Origin: Micromonospora_I sp040659735
GTDB taxonomy: Bacteria > Actinomycetota > Actinomycetes > Mycobacteriales > Micromonosporaceae
Direction of reading: 5' to 3'
Assembly: GCF_040659735.1 (NCBI RefSeq)
Contig: NZ_JBFANZ010000019.1
Span: 1 to 64,000, forward strand
Length of the DNA stretch: 64,000 nucleotides
Position 1 is the first letter of the stretch. Each line of letters starts with the position of its first letter. The translations under genes and the position numbers were made by a program. Shown piece by piece: positions 31,372 through 40,204 of the stretch. The notes beneath the pieces were generated by a model. That model was not told where the DNA came from and did not search any database. It worked only from the letters and a program-made list of their open reading frames with translations.

Positions 31372-32814
31372 TCAGGTCCAGGCGAGCAGCGTCGCCTCCG
31401 GATCGGCCAGGAACGCGCCGACATCGCGCAGGAACTTCGAGCCCAGCTCGCCGTCGATGATCCGGTGGTCGAACGACAGACCCAGCGTCGTCACCCGCCG
31501 TACCCGGATCTTGCCCTTGTGCACCCACGGCATCTCGCGTACGGCCCCGAAGGCCAGGATCGCCGACTCGCCCGGCGGCAGGATCGGCGTGCCGGTGTCG
31601 ACGCCGAAGACCCCGACGTTGGTGATCGTCAGCGTGCCGCCCGACATGTCCGCCGGCGCGGTCCGTCCCGTCTTCGCCGTCTGCACCAGGCCCGTCATCG
31701 CGTCGGCCAGCTCGCGCAGCGACAACCGACCCGCGTCCTTGATGTTCGGCACGATCAGCCCCCGCTCCGTGGCCGCCGCGATGCCGAGGTTCACGTACTC
31801 CTTGACGACGATCTCGTCGCCCGCCCAGGTCGAGTTGACCATCGGGTGCCGGCGGACGGCGAGCAGCACGGCCTTCGCGACGAGCAGCAGCGGGGAGACC
31901 CGCACCTCCCGCCACTCCGGCAGAGCCCGGAGCCGGTCGAGCGCCTTCATGGACCGGGTCACGTCGACCGTGAGGAACTCGGTGACATGCGGCGCGCTGA
32001 ACGCCGAGGCCACCATGTTCGCCGCGGTGAGCTTGCGTACCCCCTTGACCGGGATGCGCTGCTCACGATCGGCACCGAAGGACGGTGCCGTCGTGGTCAC
32101 CGTCGCGCGGGCCGGCTCGGGCGCCGTGACCGCGCCCGCCGCCGCCAGCTGTACGTCGTCCCGCGTGATCGAGCCGAGCGGACCCGTCCCGGTCAGCGCG
32201 GTGAGGTCGACGCCCAGGTCCTTGGCGAGCTTGCGTACCGGCGGCTTCGCCAGCACCACTCCGCCCGCGCGGGTCCCGCGATCGTGCAGTCGTGGTGCCG
32301 TGACTGTGGGCATATCTGCGGGCTTGGGAGGCGCCACAACCGCACGATCGACGGGAGCCGCCGGCGTTGCGTCGGTCTTGCGGGGCCGGCGCTTGGCCGC
32401 AGTCGTCCGCGGGCCGTACCCGACCAGCACCGCGGTGCGGCCACCCGGCGCCGGTCCACCGATCAGACCGGGCTCGACGGCGCCCTCGGCCGGCGCCACC
32501 TCCACCGCGGCGAGCGACGCCGCCGACGGCGCCGGCAGGTCGGCCTGCGGCTCAACCGGGCCCGCGCCCGGCTGCGTGTCGATCGCGATGATGGCGCTGC
32601 CCACCTCGACCGTGGTGCCCGCCTGATGGAAGATCGCGTGCACCTGGCCGGCCCACTTCGCCGGGATCTCCACCGCCGCCTTCGCGGTCTCGACCTCGAC
32701 GATCGGCTGATTGAGCTCGATCGTGTCGCCCACCTTCACCAGCCAGGCGAGAATCTCGCCCTCGGTGAGCCCCTCCCCGAGGTCGGGCAGGTTGAACTCC
32801 TTGATCCGCGACAT
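31372..32814 (-). CDS. bkdC: Branched-chain alpha-keto acid dehydrogenase E2 (dihydrolipoamide acyltransferase)
   Basis: 480 residues. The lipoyl domain (residues 1-80) has its lipoyl-Lys in ETAKAAVE. A Pro/Ala linker follows, then a peripheral subunit-binding domain (VRKLAKDLGVDLTALTGTGP). The catalytic core has FDHRIIDG near the C-terminus with the active His. The role is transfer of the acyl group to CoA. A single lipoyl domain and gene order match the mycobacterial bkdABC operon. ATG 32814 lies five bases after the E1beta stop; all three genes are one transcript. Confidence 0.92.
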   Translation of the reverse strand: MSRIKEFNLPDLGEGLTEGEILAWLVKVGDTIELNQPIVEVETAKAAVEIPAKWAGQVHAIFHQAGTTVEVGSAIIAIDTQPGAGPVEPQADLPAPSAASLAAVEVAPAEGAVEPGLIGGPAPGGRTAVLVGYGPRTTAAKRRPRKTDATPAAPVDRAVVAPPKPADMPTVTAPRLHDRGTRAGGVVLAKPPVRKLAKDLGVDLTALTGTGPLGSITRDDVQLAAAGAVTAPEPARATVTTTAPSFGADREQRIPVKGVRKLTAANMVASAFSAPHVTEFLTVDVTRSMKALDRLRALPEWREVRVSPLLLVAKAVLLAVRRHPMVNSTWAGDEIVVKEYVNLGIAAATERGLIVPNIKDAGRLSLRELADAMTGLVQTAKTGRTAPADMSGGTLTITNVGVFGVDTGTPILPPGESAILAFGAVREMPWVHKGKIRVRRVTTLGLSFDHRIIDGELGSKFLRDVGAFLADPEATLLAWT

Positions 32815-32819
32815 CGCGG

Positions 32820-33809
32820 TCACCACCCGAACGAACGGTCGACGGCGTCCAGCACCCGGTCCAGGTCCGGCAGGTACTCCTCCTCGACGCGCGCCGCCGG
32901 GTACGGGGTGTCGAAGCCGGTCACCCGCAGCACGGGGGACTCGAGGGAGTAGAAGCACTCCTCGGTCACCCGGGCAGCCACCTCCGAGCCCATGCCCAGA
33001 TTGGACGGCGCCTCGTGCACCACGACGCAGCGCCCGGTGCGGCGCACCGACTCGTAGACCACACCGAGGTCGAGCGGGGAGAGCGAGCGCAGGTCGATGA
33101 CCTCCAGCTCGCGTCCGTCCTCGGCCGCGGCGGTCGCGGCGTCGAGCGTGGTGCGCACCATCGGCCCGTACGCCAGCACGGTCACGTCCCGGCCGGGCCG
33201 GACCACCCGGGAGCTGTGCAGGGGGTACGCCGACGTGAGCGGGGCGTCGAGATCGACTTCGCCCTTTTCCCAGTAGCGCCGCTTCGGCTCCATGAACACG
33301 ATCGGATCGTCGGACGCGACCGCCTGCTGGATCATCGTGTAGGCGTCCTGCGGCGAGGCGCAGGAAACGACCTTCAGCCCCGCGGTGTGCGCGAAGTAGG
33401 CCTCAGGGGATTCGGAGTGGTGCTCGACCGCGCCGATACCGCCGCCGAACGGGATCCGGATGACGATCGGCAGCTTCACCTTGCCCTGCGAGCGGTAGTG
33501 CATCTTCGCCACCTGCGACACGATCTGGTCGTACGCGGGGTAGACGAAGCCGTCGAACTGGATCTCGCAGATCGGCCGGTAGCCGCGGATGGCGAGGCCG
33601 ACCGCCGTGCCGATGATGCCGGACTCCGCCAGCGGGGTGTCGATGATCCGGTTGTCGCCGAAGTCCTTCTGCAGTCCGTCGGTGATCCGGAAGACGCCGC
33701 CGAGCTTGCCGACGTCCTCGCCCATGATGATGACCTTGGGGTCGTTCTCGAGCGCGCGGCGCAGGCCGGTGTTGAGGGCCTTGCCCAGGGTGAGAGTCTC
33801 GGTGGCCAT
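32820..33809 (-). CDS. bkdB: Branched-chain alpha-keto acid dehydrogenase E1 beta
   Basis: 329 residues, the usual length. Transketolase-like pyrimidine-binding domain: MGEDVGKLGGVFRITDGLQ, DTPLAESGIIGTAVGLA, then PFGGGIGAVEHHSESPEAYF; the C-terminal domain holds VVVHEAPSNLGMGSEVAARV. It pairs with E1alpha to decarboxylate keto acids with thiamine diphosphate. The start codon overlaps the E1alpha stop by one base (TGATG), showing translational coupling. Whether the complex prefers branched-chain keto acids or pyruvate is inferred from the closest known operons. Confidence 0.93.
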   Translation of the reverse strand: MATETLTLGKALNTGLRRALENDPKVIIMGEDVGKLGGVFRITDGLQKDFGDNRIIDTPLAESGIIGTAVGLAIRGYRPICEIQFDGFVYPAYDQIVSQVAKMHYRSQGKVKLPIVIRIPFGGGIGAVEHHSESPEAYFAHTAGLKVVSCASPQDAYTMIQQAVASDDPIVFMEPKRRYWEKGEVDLDAPLTSAYPLHSSRVVRPGRDVTVLAYGPMVRTTLDAATAAAEDGRELEVIDLRSLSPLDLGVVYESVRRTGRCVVVHEAPSNLGMGSEVAARVTEECFYSLESPVLRVTGFDTPYPAARVEEEYLPDLDRVLDAVDRSFGW

Positions 33810-34993
33810 CAGTGGGCGCTCCCCTCGAACGACTCCATGTAACGGCTGAACTGCTCGCGCTGCGAGTCGAGCAGCGGCGACCCGTTGGCGTACACGTGGT
33901 CGAAGAGCGTCACCGGCTCCGGGTCGGGCATGGCCAGCACGCGTTCGCGCAGGCGCACCGCCTCCCGCCGGGCCTCCTCGTCGATCTCGGCGAAGAAGTC
34001 CGCGTCCGCGATCTGCTGCTTCTCCACGAATGCCCGCACTCGGGCGATCGGGTCCTTGGCCTGCCACGCCTCCACCTCGCTGGCGATGCGGTAGCGGGTC
34101 GGGTCGTCCGATGTGGTGTGTGCGCCCATCCGGTAGGTGTAGGCCTCGATCAGGGTCGGGCCCTGACCGTGCCGCGCGTTGTCGAGCGCGGCGCGGGTGA
34201 CCGCGTACGTGGCGAGGACGTCGTTGCCGTCGACCCGGATCCCCGGGAAGCCGAACCCGTCCGCGCGCCGGTAGAGCGGGATGCGGGTCTGCCGCTCCAG
34301 CGGCTCGGAGATGGCGTACTGGTTGTTCTGGCAGAAGAAAACCATCGGGGCGTTGAAGACGCCGGCCCAGACGAAGGCCTCGTTGACATCGCCCTGTGAG
34401 GTGGCGCCGTCGCCGAAGTAGGCGATGACCGCCTCGCCGTCGTCGCCGCCGGTCTTGCCGTCCATCGTGATGCCCATGGCGTAGCCGGTCGCGTGCAGCG
34501 TCTGGGCACCGATCACGATCGTGTAGGTGCCGAACTTGAACTCGTTGGGGTCCCAGCCACCCTGGTCGACCCCGCGGAAGAGACCCAACGGCATGATCGG
34601 GTCGATGCCACGGCAGTAGAGCACGCCGTGCTCGCGGTAGGTGGGGAACGCCATGTCCTGCGTGCGCAGGGCGCGGCCGGAACCGACCTGGGCGGCCTCC
34701 TGCCCGAGCAGGCTGGCCCAGATGCCCAGTTCTCCCTGGCGCTGCAGCGCGGTCGCCTCGGCGTCCAGTTTCCGCACCATGACGAGGTCACGGTAGAGGC
34801 CGCGGTATTCCTCGTCCGTGAAGTCGACGGTGTATTCGGTCCCGTCGGGGCCGGTCACCTTCTCGACCCGCTCGCCGTCCGGGGTGAGTAACTGAACCAG
34901 TTCCGGCTCGGCGGCGCCCGCCGCTCCCGACCGCCGTGGCCGGGCTGTGGTCTGCCTGCCGCGGGTGGTGGTCCCGCGGTCGCCCTTCGCCAT
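33809..34993 (-). CDS. bkdA: Branched-chain alpha-keto acid dehydrogenase E1 alpha
   Basis: 394 residues. A basic, disordered 30-residue N-terminus is followed by the thiamine diphosphate/Mg motif GDGATSQGDVNEAF...NNQYAIS and the phosphorylation-loop-like segment YRMGAHTTSDDPTRYR. It is first of the operon E1alpha-E1beta-E2; the E3 gene is not here. The products feed branched-chain acyl-CoA starters for fatty acid synthesis. The gene is often annotated pdhA; the HTTSDD loop and the operon structure favour the branched-chain assignment. Confidence 0.92.
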   Translation of the reverse strand: MAKGDRGTTTRGRQTTARPRRSGAAGAAEPELVQLLTPDGERVEKVTGPDGTEYTVDFTDEEYRGLYRDLVMVRKLDAEATALQRQGELGIWASLLGQEAAQVGSGRALRTQDMAFPTYREHGVLYCRGIDPIMPLGLFRGVDQGGWDPNEFKFGTYTIVIGAQTLHATGYAMGITMDGKTGGDDGEAVIAYFGDGATSQGDVNEAFVWAGVFNAPMVFFCQNNQYAISEPLERQTRIPLYRRADGFGFPGIRVDGNDVLATYAVTRAALDNARHGQGPTLIEAYTYRMGAHTTSDDPTRYRIASEVEAWQAKDPIARVRAFVEKQQIADADFFAEIDEEARREAVRLRERVLAMPDPEPVTLFDHVYANGSPLLDSQREQFSRYMESFEGSAH

Positions 34994-35480
34994 CCGTCTC
35001 TCCCTGTCATGTGTGCGTCGGCCCCGGGGGTGTCCCGACCACGCAACTCTCCGCGCCCGCCGGCTTGTGCCGGACCGGGCTCTCTTCTGCCACGCCTAGC
35101 CCGGGTGGGGGTTGCCGCGCGGCGTGGACCGGGTTCTGGCGGAATCCGGTCCGGGAGCACCGACCCCGCCCCGCGGCTTCCGCTGGTGAAGCGGGAGGCC
35201 ACGGCTGCGTTGCCGTCAGGTCCATATTCGCAGAGGAGGTGAGCCCGCCCACAGTGCGGCCTCGATCACCGTCGGAATCGTTGCCGTCTTTGCGGCACAT
35301 GTACCTATTTGAGTTGGTATGATCAGAGGGCGACAGAAACTTGTCGCGATGACACGCTGTTTATGACTAGCCAACTGTGCGTTACTACGTCACTCTGTTG
35401 GTCGGACCTGCAACAGTCGGATGGGCCGACTTGCTCGCGCCCTTCCGGTGGATGTTGCGTGACGACGAGGAGTTCCAACC
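34994..35480. other. Divergent promoter region, about 490 bases
   Basis: No gene. It holds the upstream region of the bkd operon and, on the + strand, an extended -10 element (TGG followed by TATGAT at 35318-35323) about 150 bases before the next gene. The leader after it shows no known riboswitch. Confidence 0.45.
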
Positions 35481-36461
35481 GTGCCGGACCACGGGGACGA
35501 TCCCTTAGCCTCGACATCGGCCCGTCACCGGGAATCCGACGGCGGCCACGGGTCTTACTGGCAGACGGCCGGCGCGCACCGCGCCGACGATGGCCTGGCC
35601 GGCCCGACCCGTCGCTACGCGTTCATCGTCTCCGTGCTCGTGGTCATGACCTCTCTGCCGGTGCTGGCCGCGATCAGCGCCGGATCGTCGACCATCAGCG
35701 ACACCGCCCTGCCCGGCGGCGCGACACCGTTCATTCCGCAGCCGTCGGACGGCCCGGTCGTCGTACCGCTGCCGCCGTCGGTGCTCCCGCCCCCGTTCGG
35801 CGGGCGGGGCGGAGACCCGATCGCCGCCCTGGCTTCGAGCCGCTGGCGTACGGCGTCCGCACCCCGACCGCCCTTGTCGGCGCAGCGCCCCGGCGAGGCG
35901 ACATCCGTCGGGACGGCGCAGCAGTGGACGGACGGGGCCGGCGCGCGGTCGGCGGAGCGACCGCAGGAGTCGGGCCGGCCGGGCCCGCGGCCCTCCGGCG
36001 CGTCGTCCGACGAGTCGGACCACGGGTGCGGTCGAGGTTCCGGGCGCTGCCGGCCGACCATACCGCCGCCGTGTTCGTCACCGTCGCTCTCACGTCCGCC
36101 CGCCGTGCCGTCCGCGCCCTGGCGGCCGAGCCGGTCGGCTTCTCCGAGCGGCGCCTCCGGTCGCTCCGAGAAGGCGCCGCAGCGGGCCAAGCCGGCGCGT
36201 TCAACGCGGACCGCACCGGCGCCGGCGAAGTCGCGTAAGCCGCAGGTGAACGCGTCGCGTAAGGCCCAGGTGAACGCGTCGCGCAAGGCCCAGGTGAACG
36301 CGTCGCGTAAGGCCCAGGTGAACGCGTCGCGCAAGGCCCAGGTGAACGCGTCGCGTAAGCCGCAGGTGACCGCCAAGCGGCACCCGGCGGCGAAGCGCAA
36401 GTCGACGCACCGTCAGTACGAACACCGCCGCCACGGCGGCCACCGCCACGCCCGGCGCTGA
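35481..36461 (+). CDS. Basic repeat-containing membrane protein, unknown function
   Basis: 326 residues from a GTG with GAGGAG upstream. One membrane helix (YAFIVSVLVVMTSLPVLAAI) near residue 46 leaves a long extracellular Pro/Ser/Arg-rich part. Near the end, six 24-bp units encode an eight-residue repeat KAQVNASR (or KPQVNASR), giving a very basic, histone-like tail that ends HRRHGGHRHARR. Such tails bind acidic wall polymers or DNA. The stop codon falls in the first unit of a second, 13-bp tandem repeat. The middle section has weak codon bias, so its frame is less certain. Confidence 0.6.
   Translation: MPDHGDDPLASTSARHRESDGGHGSYWQTAGAHRADDGLAGPTRRYAFIVSVLVVMTSLPVLAAISAGSSTISDTALPGGATPFIPQPSDGPVVVPLPPSVLPPPFGGRGGDPIAALASSRWRTASAPRPPLSAQRPGEATSVGTAQQWTDGAGARSAERPQESGRPGPRPSGASSDESDHGCGRGSGRCRPTIPPPCSSPSLSRPPAVPSAPWRPSRSASPSGASGRSEKAPQRAKPARSTRTAPAPAKSRKPQVNASRKAQVNASRKAQVNASRKAQVNASRKAQVNASRKPQVTAKRHPAAKRKSTHRQYEHRRHGGHRHARR
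36231..36374 (+). repeat. Six 24-bp tandem repeats (in frame)
   Basis: Units start at 36231, 36255, 36279, 36303, 36327 and 36351. The sixth base of units 2-5 alternates T/C, so 36255-36302 and 36303-36350 are two copies of a 48-bp dimer. The first and last units share a variant (AAGCCG). Confidence 0.95.
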
Positions 36462-36509
36462 CGCCCGGCGCTGACGCCCGGCGCTGACGCCCGGCGCTGA
36501 CGCCCGGCG
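36449..36509 (+). repeat. 13-bp tandem repeats across the stop codon
   Basis: CGCCCGGCGCTGA occurs four times plus nine bases. Because 13 is not a multiple of three, the TGA appears in all three frames in turn. Confidence 0.95.
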
Positions 36510-36705
36510 TCCCGCCGCCGCCCGAGCCGTGACGTCCGACGTGGACGGTGCCTGCCCGGCAAGAGCCCCACGGGCGGGTCCTTCGATGCGTTCGGCCCCC
36601 GGCATGACCGCCGTTTTCCCCGTTCACGCGGCAGCGACCGGTGACTATGCTGACCGACGTCGATCAAGGTCCGGAGACCCCGGACGACTTGAACGGGAGG
36701 GCAGC

Positions 36706-38238
36706 GTGGCTCTATCCATTGGCACGTCGGGCCGAGGTCTACTGGCCATGGCGACCGCGGTAACCGTGGCGGTCGTGGTGGCACAGCCGCCCGCGCAGGC
36801 ACATCCCCGGGACATCGGCTCCCGGGCGCTGCGCAAGGCGGTGACCGCCAACGGCGTTATCGGACATCTGAAGGAACTGCAGAAGATCGCCGACCGGAAC
36901 GGGGGAACGCGGGTTTCCGGCAGCCCGGGATACGACCAGTCGGTGGACTACGCCGAAAAGGTGTTCCGCCGTGCCGGCTACCGCGTGACCCGGCAACCGT
37001 TCGAGTTCCAGACCTTCATCCCCAAGGCGCCGTCGGTGCTGCAGCGGGTCTCCCCGGCACCCGCCGCCGACCTGCCCAACCGGGTCATGAGCTACTCGGG
37101 CAGCGGTGATGTCACCGCCCGGGCGACCGTGCCGACCGGTGACGGCCTGGGATGCGCGCCGACGGACTTCGGTGCGGCGAACGCCGGCACGGTCGTCGTC
37201 ATCAGCCGCGGTTCCTGTCCCTTCGGGCAGAAGGCCGGCAACGCCGCGGACGCGGGCGCCGCCGCCGTCGTGATCTACAACAACACCACGGGGGACCTCA
37301 ACGGCACGCTCGGCAACACCTTCACCCGCGACATCGCCGCGGTCGGCGTCACGCAGGCGCTCGGCCAGGAACTGGTCGCACAGGTGGCGGGCGGTCTGAG
37401 CCTGCGGGTGCAGGCCGACACCTTCCGCGGGATGGCCAGGACCGAGAACATCTTCGCCGAATCACGGTGGGGCAACCCCAACAACGTCGTGATGGCCGGT
37501 GCGCACCTCGACTCCGTCGCCGAGGGGCCGGGCATCAACGACAACGGCAGCGGCAGTGGGGCACTGCTGGAGATCGCCGAGAAGATGCGCTGGACGCTGC
37601 CGAAGAACAAGGTCCGCTTCGTGCTGTGGGGCGCGGAGGAGGCCAGCCTCGTCGGCTCCACGTACTACATCGCCAACCTGCCGCAGGCGGAGCGCGACAA
37701 GATCGCGCTCTACCTCAACTTCGACATGGTCGGCTCGCCCAACTACGTGCGCTTCGTCTACGACGGTGACAACTCGGCCTTCCCGCCCGGCACCGGTTCC
37801 GCTCCCGGTCCGGCGGGCTCGGGCGCGATCGAGGCGCTCTTCCACAACTACTTCGCCTCGCAGGGGCTGAAGTCCGCCGAGACGCCGTTCTCGGGTCGCA
37901 GCGACTACGGACCCTTCATCGCGGCCGGCGTCGACATCCCGTCCGGTGGCCTCTTCACGGGGGCCGAGGGCGTCAAGACCGCCGAGGAGGCGGCTGCCTA
38001 CGGCGGCACCGCCGGGGTGGCCTACGACCCCTGTTACCACCAGGCGTGCGACACCATCGACAACATCAGCAGGCAGGCCATCGAGGAGATGTCGGACGCG
38101 GTCGCGCACGCCGTCATCACGTACGCCTTCGACACCCGCAGCGTGACGACCCCGACCAACGGTCCGGCCAGCGGCTCCACCGCGCCCGCCCAGGGCGGCG
38201 GCGGTCTGCACGACCACAGCCACGAACTGGAGAGCTGA
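36706..38238 (+). CDS. Secreted M28 zinc aminopeptidase with PA domain
   Basis: 510 residues from a GTG with GGGAGGG before it. A signal peptide ends at AQAHP (about residue 27). A protease-associated domain (residues 130-220) is inserted before the peptidase core. Zinc ligands and catalytic residues are visible: AGAHLDSV (His), GINDNGSGS (Asp), LWGAEEASLVGS (Glu pair), LNFDMVGSPN (Asp) and the late His in YHQACDTIDN. It matches Streptomyces-type leucine aminopeptidases and likely trims peptides outside the cell. A Gly/His-rich tail follows the core. Confidence 0.93.
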   Translation: MALSIGTSGRGLLAMATAVTVAVVVAQPPAQAHPRDIGSRALRKAVTANGVIGHLKELQKIADRNGGTRVSGSPGYDQSVDYAEKVFRRAGYRVTRQPFEFQTFIPKAPSVLQRVSPAPAADLPNRVMSYSGSGDVTARATVPTGDGLGCAPTDFGAANAGTVVVISRGSCPFGQKAGNAADAGAAAVVIYNNTTGDLNGTLGNTFTRDIAAVGVTQALGQELVAQVAGGLSLRVQADTFRGMARTENIFAESRWGNPNNVVMAGAHLDSVAEGPGINDNGSGSGALLEIAEKMRWTLPKNKVRFVLWGAEEASLVGSTYYIANLPQAERDKIALYLNFDMVGSPNYVRFVYDGDNSAFPPGTGSAPGPAGSGAIEALFHNYFASQGLKSAETPFSGRSDYGPFIAAGVDIPSGGLFTGAEGVKTAEEAAAYGGTAGVAYDPCYHQACDTIDNISRQAIEEMSDAVAHAVITYAFDTRSVTTPTNGPASGSTAPAQGGGGLHDHSHELES

Positions 38239-38322
38239 CCAGCAGTCCGGTACCGGGAGGCGGCGCGTGCGTCGCCTCCCGGTACTCGGAAAACTGTCGC
38301 AGGGCACGGTTAGCGTGCCGGT

Positions 38323-38772
38323 ATGGCTGTGAAGTACAAGCTCGCGTTCGACGCCGAGGATCCGCACCGGCTCGCCGCGTTCTGGGCCGAGGCGCTCGGC
38401 TACGTGGTCGAGGACCACTCCACGATGATCCGCGACCTGCTCGACGGCGGTGTGGTCGGCGACGCCGACGTCACCACGATGGACGGGCGACTGAGGTGGC
38501 GAGCCGCATCAGCCATCCGCGACCCCGCCGCCCCCGTCGACGAATACTCGGGGATGGGGCAGGAGGGGCGGGTGCTCTTCCAGGCGGTGACCGAGGCGAA
38601 GACGGCGAAGAACCGCGTCCACCTCGACCTCCACGTCGGCGAGGAGCAGCGGGCCGAGGTGATCGAGCGACTGAGCCGGCTCGGCGCACGCACCCTCTGG
38701 GACGGCCGGCTCGGTCCCCGGACGTGGGTGACGATGGCCGACCCGGAGGGCAACGAGTTCTGCGTGGCCTGA
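38323..38772 (+). CDS. VOC/glyoxalase-like protein
   Basis: 149 residues with the two beta-alpha-beta-beta-beta modules of the glyoxalase-like fold: KLAFDAEDPHRLAAFWAEAL at the start and RVHLDLHVGEE, then WVTMADPEGNEFCV at the end. Members bind a metal with His/Glu residues and act as dioxygenases, lyases or antibiotic binders; the substrate is unknown. It is monocistronic, between the aminopeptidase and a convergent gene. Confidence 0.82.
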   Translation: MAVKYKLAFDAEDPHRLAAFWAEALGYVVEDHSTMIRDLLDGGVVGDADVTTMDGRLRWRAASAIRDPAAPVDEYSGMGQEGRVLFQAVTEAKTAKNRVHLDLHVGEEQRAEVIERLSRLGARTLWDGRLGPRTWVTMADPEGNEFCVA

Positions 38773-38812
38773 CGCCCGTCCCCGGTCACTCGCCCCGGTC
38801 AGCTGCGCCCGG

Positions 38813-40039
38813 TCAGGTCGGCTCGTCCGAGAGGCGCTGGCGGTTGGCCTCGATCCAGGCGTCCAACGCCGCCGGGTCGTTCGGGTCCACCCCGTCGGCG
38901 ATGAGTTGCGCCACCGCGGCGGTGGCGGGGCTGCGCCGCTCACCGGTCGTGTAGAGCCGGACGAACTCGGGGACCATCTCCTCGATCGCGGTGTCTGTCT
39001 GCTCGGCCGCCTGCTCCGGCAGGCCACGCCGCTGGCTCGCGTAGGCGGCCCACCCACGCACCACGCGGGGCAGCATCGCGGCATCGTCCATGTCGAGGAC
39101 CGCGCGCCGGTGCACCCAGTCGAGCAGGAAGAGCCCCGCCACGGCCGGGCTCCAGCGCATCGGATCCGGGTCGGGCAGGCTCGCCGAGTGGTCGAGCACC
39201 AGACTGAGGCAGAAGTGCAACGACGGCAGGTCGGCCTCGCCGACGTCGTGGAGCCCGAAGCGGGCCGCCGACGGAGAGGCGAGGAACGCGCGTACGAGCG
39301 TCGTCCGCTCCTGGTCCGACAGCGGCTCCGGCTCGCCCTCCAGGACGATCGGGGCGGGCGCCGGCAGCAGCGCGAGGCGGACGCCGGCCAGCGCACGGTC
39401 GGTGGCGAGCGAGCCCTCTCCCGGCAGATCGCCGAGCTCGTCGGTGATGCTGAGGTGGCGGGCGACCTCGGCGCGCAGCCGCCCCGGGTCCTCCTCCCGG
39501 AACCAGGTCAGCTCGTCGGTGGCGCACATCTCGCGCACCTGCCCGAGGATCCGCTCGGCCGACCCGCCCACGAAGACGTCCTTGGCGATGCCGATGTTGT
39601 GATCGATCAGGGCGACGACGGCGTGTTCGGGACCGCCCGCCTCGCTGTCGTCGTACGCGAAGGTGGCCAGGTAGGAGGTCTGGTCGCCGTAAACATCGCC
39701 GTAGGCGTAGCTGCCGGTCAACCGCACCTTGCCGAGCTGTCCGGACCAGGACGGCGCCTGCGCGCCCGGCTTCACCGCCGCGGCGCCCTCGGCATCGGGC
39801 ACGAGGGTGGCGAAGACGTTGCGGATCGTCGTGGCCGCCGCGGTGCGCCGTCGTCCGGTCGCCGCGAGGAACCCTCCGACGAAGTCCCGGATGGCGCCGG
39901 CGCGGTCCTGCTCCGCGATCGCGTAGACGCTGCCCAACAGTGCCGCTCCGAGCATCTCGGCGTCGAGCGCGCAGTCGAGCTTGGTGACGTCGCGGGCGGC
40001 CTGGAGCACCGCGTCATAGGGGGTCTGAGGCGTCGCCAT
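38813..40039 (-). CDS. Conserved actinobacterial hypothetical protein, 408 aa
   Basis: No domain is recognised. The protein is soluble, acidic and helical, with a conserved-looking VALIDHNIGIAKDVFVGG strand-turn region near residue 145 and WFREEDPGRLR near 185. It has no membrane segment or signal peptide. It lies last in a leftward run behind two membrane GTPases and a very small membrane protein with gaps of 10 bases or less, so it probably acts with them or is at least co-expressed. Confidence 0.75.
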   Translation of the reverse strand: MATPQTPYDAVLQAARDVTKLDCALDAEMLGAALLGSVYAIAEQDRAGAIRDFVGGFLAATGRRRTAAATTIRNVFATLVPDAEGAAAVKPGAQAPSWSGQLGKVRLTGSYAYGDVYGDQTSYLATFAYDDSEAGGPEHAVVALIDHNIGIAKDVFVGGSAERILGQVREMCATDELTWFREEDPGRLRAEVARHLSITDELGDLPGEGSLATDRALAGVRLALLPAPAPIVLEGEPEPLSDQERTTLVRAFLASPSAARFGLHDVGEADLPSLHFCLSLVLDHSASLPDPDPMRWSPAVAGLFLLDWVHRRAVLDMDDAAMLPRVVRGWAAYASQRRGLPEQAAEQTDTAIEEMVPEFVRLYTTGERRSPATAAVAQLIADGVDPNDPAALDAWIEANRQRLSDEPT

Positions 40040-40048
40040 GGATTGACC

Positions 40049-40204
40049 CTACGCCGATCGGCGTCGGTTGAGCATCAACAGCGCGCCAGGGGGGAGCACC
40101 CCGAGCGACAGGCTGGTGAGGGCCGCCACGAGGTCGATGCCGGTCAACCCGCCGTGATCGCCCGAATGGAAGATCAGATGTCCGGCGAGGTGACGAACGC
40201 TCAC
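40049..40204 (-). CDS. Tiny membrane protein, 51 aa
   Basis: A GTG start overlaps the stop of the upstream GTPase gene (GTGA), and the stop lies 10 bases before the next start. One hydrophobic helix (LVAALTSLSLGVLPPGALLML) follows a His-rich N-terminus (VRHLAGHLIFHSGDHGG). The coupling geometry is the main evidence; the sequence family is unknown. Confidence 0.45.
   Translation of the reverse strand: MSVRHLAGHLIFHSGDHGGLTGIDLVAALTSLSLGVLPPGALLMLNRRRSA

Noticed and set aside
36449..36509. CRISPR or transposon end repeats
   Set aside because: 13-bp units without spacers and no transposase nearby; a simple tandem repeat.
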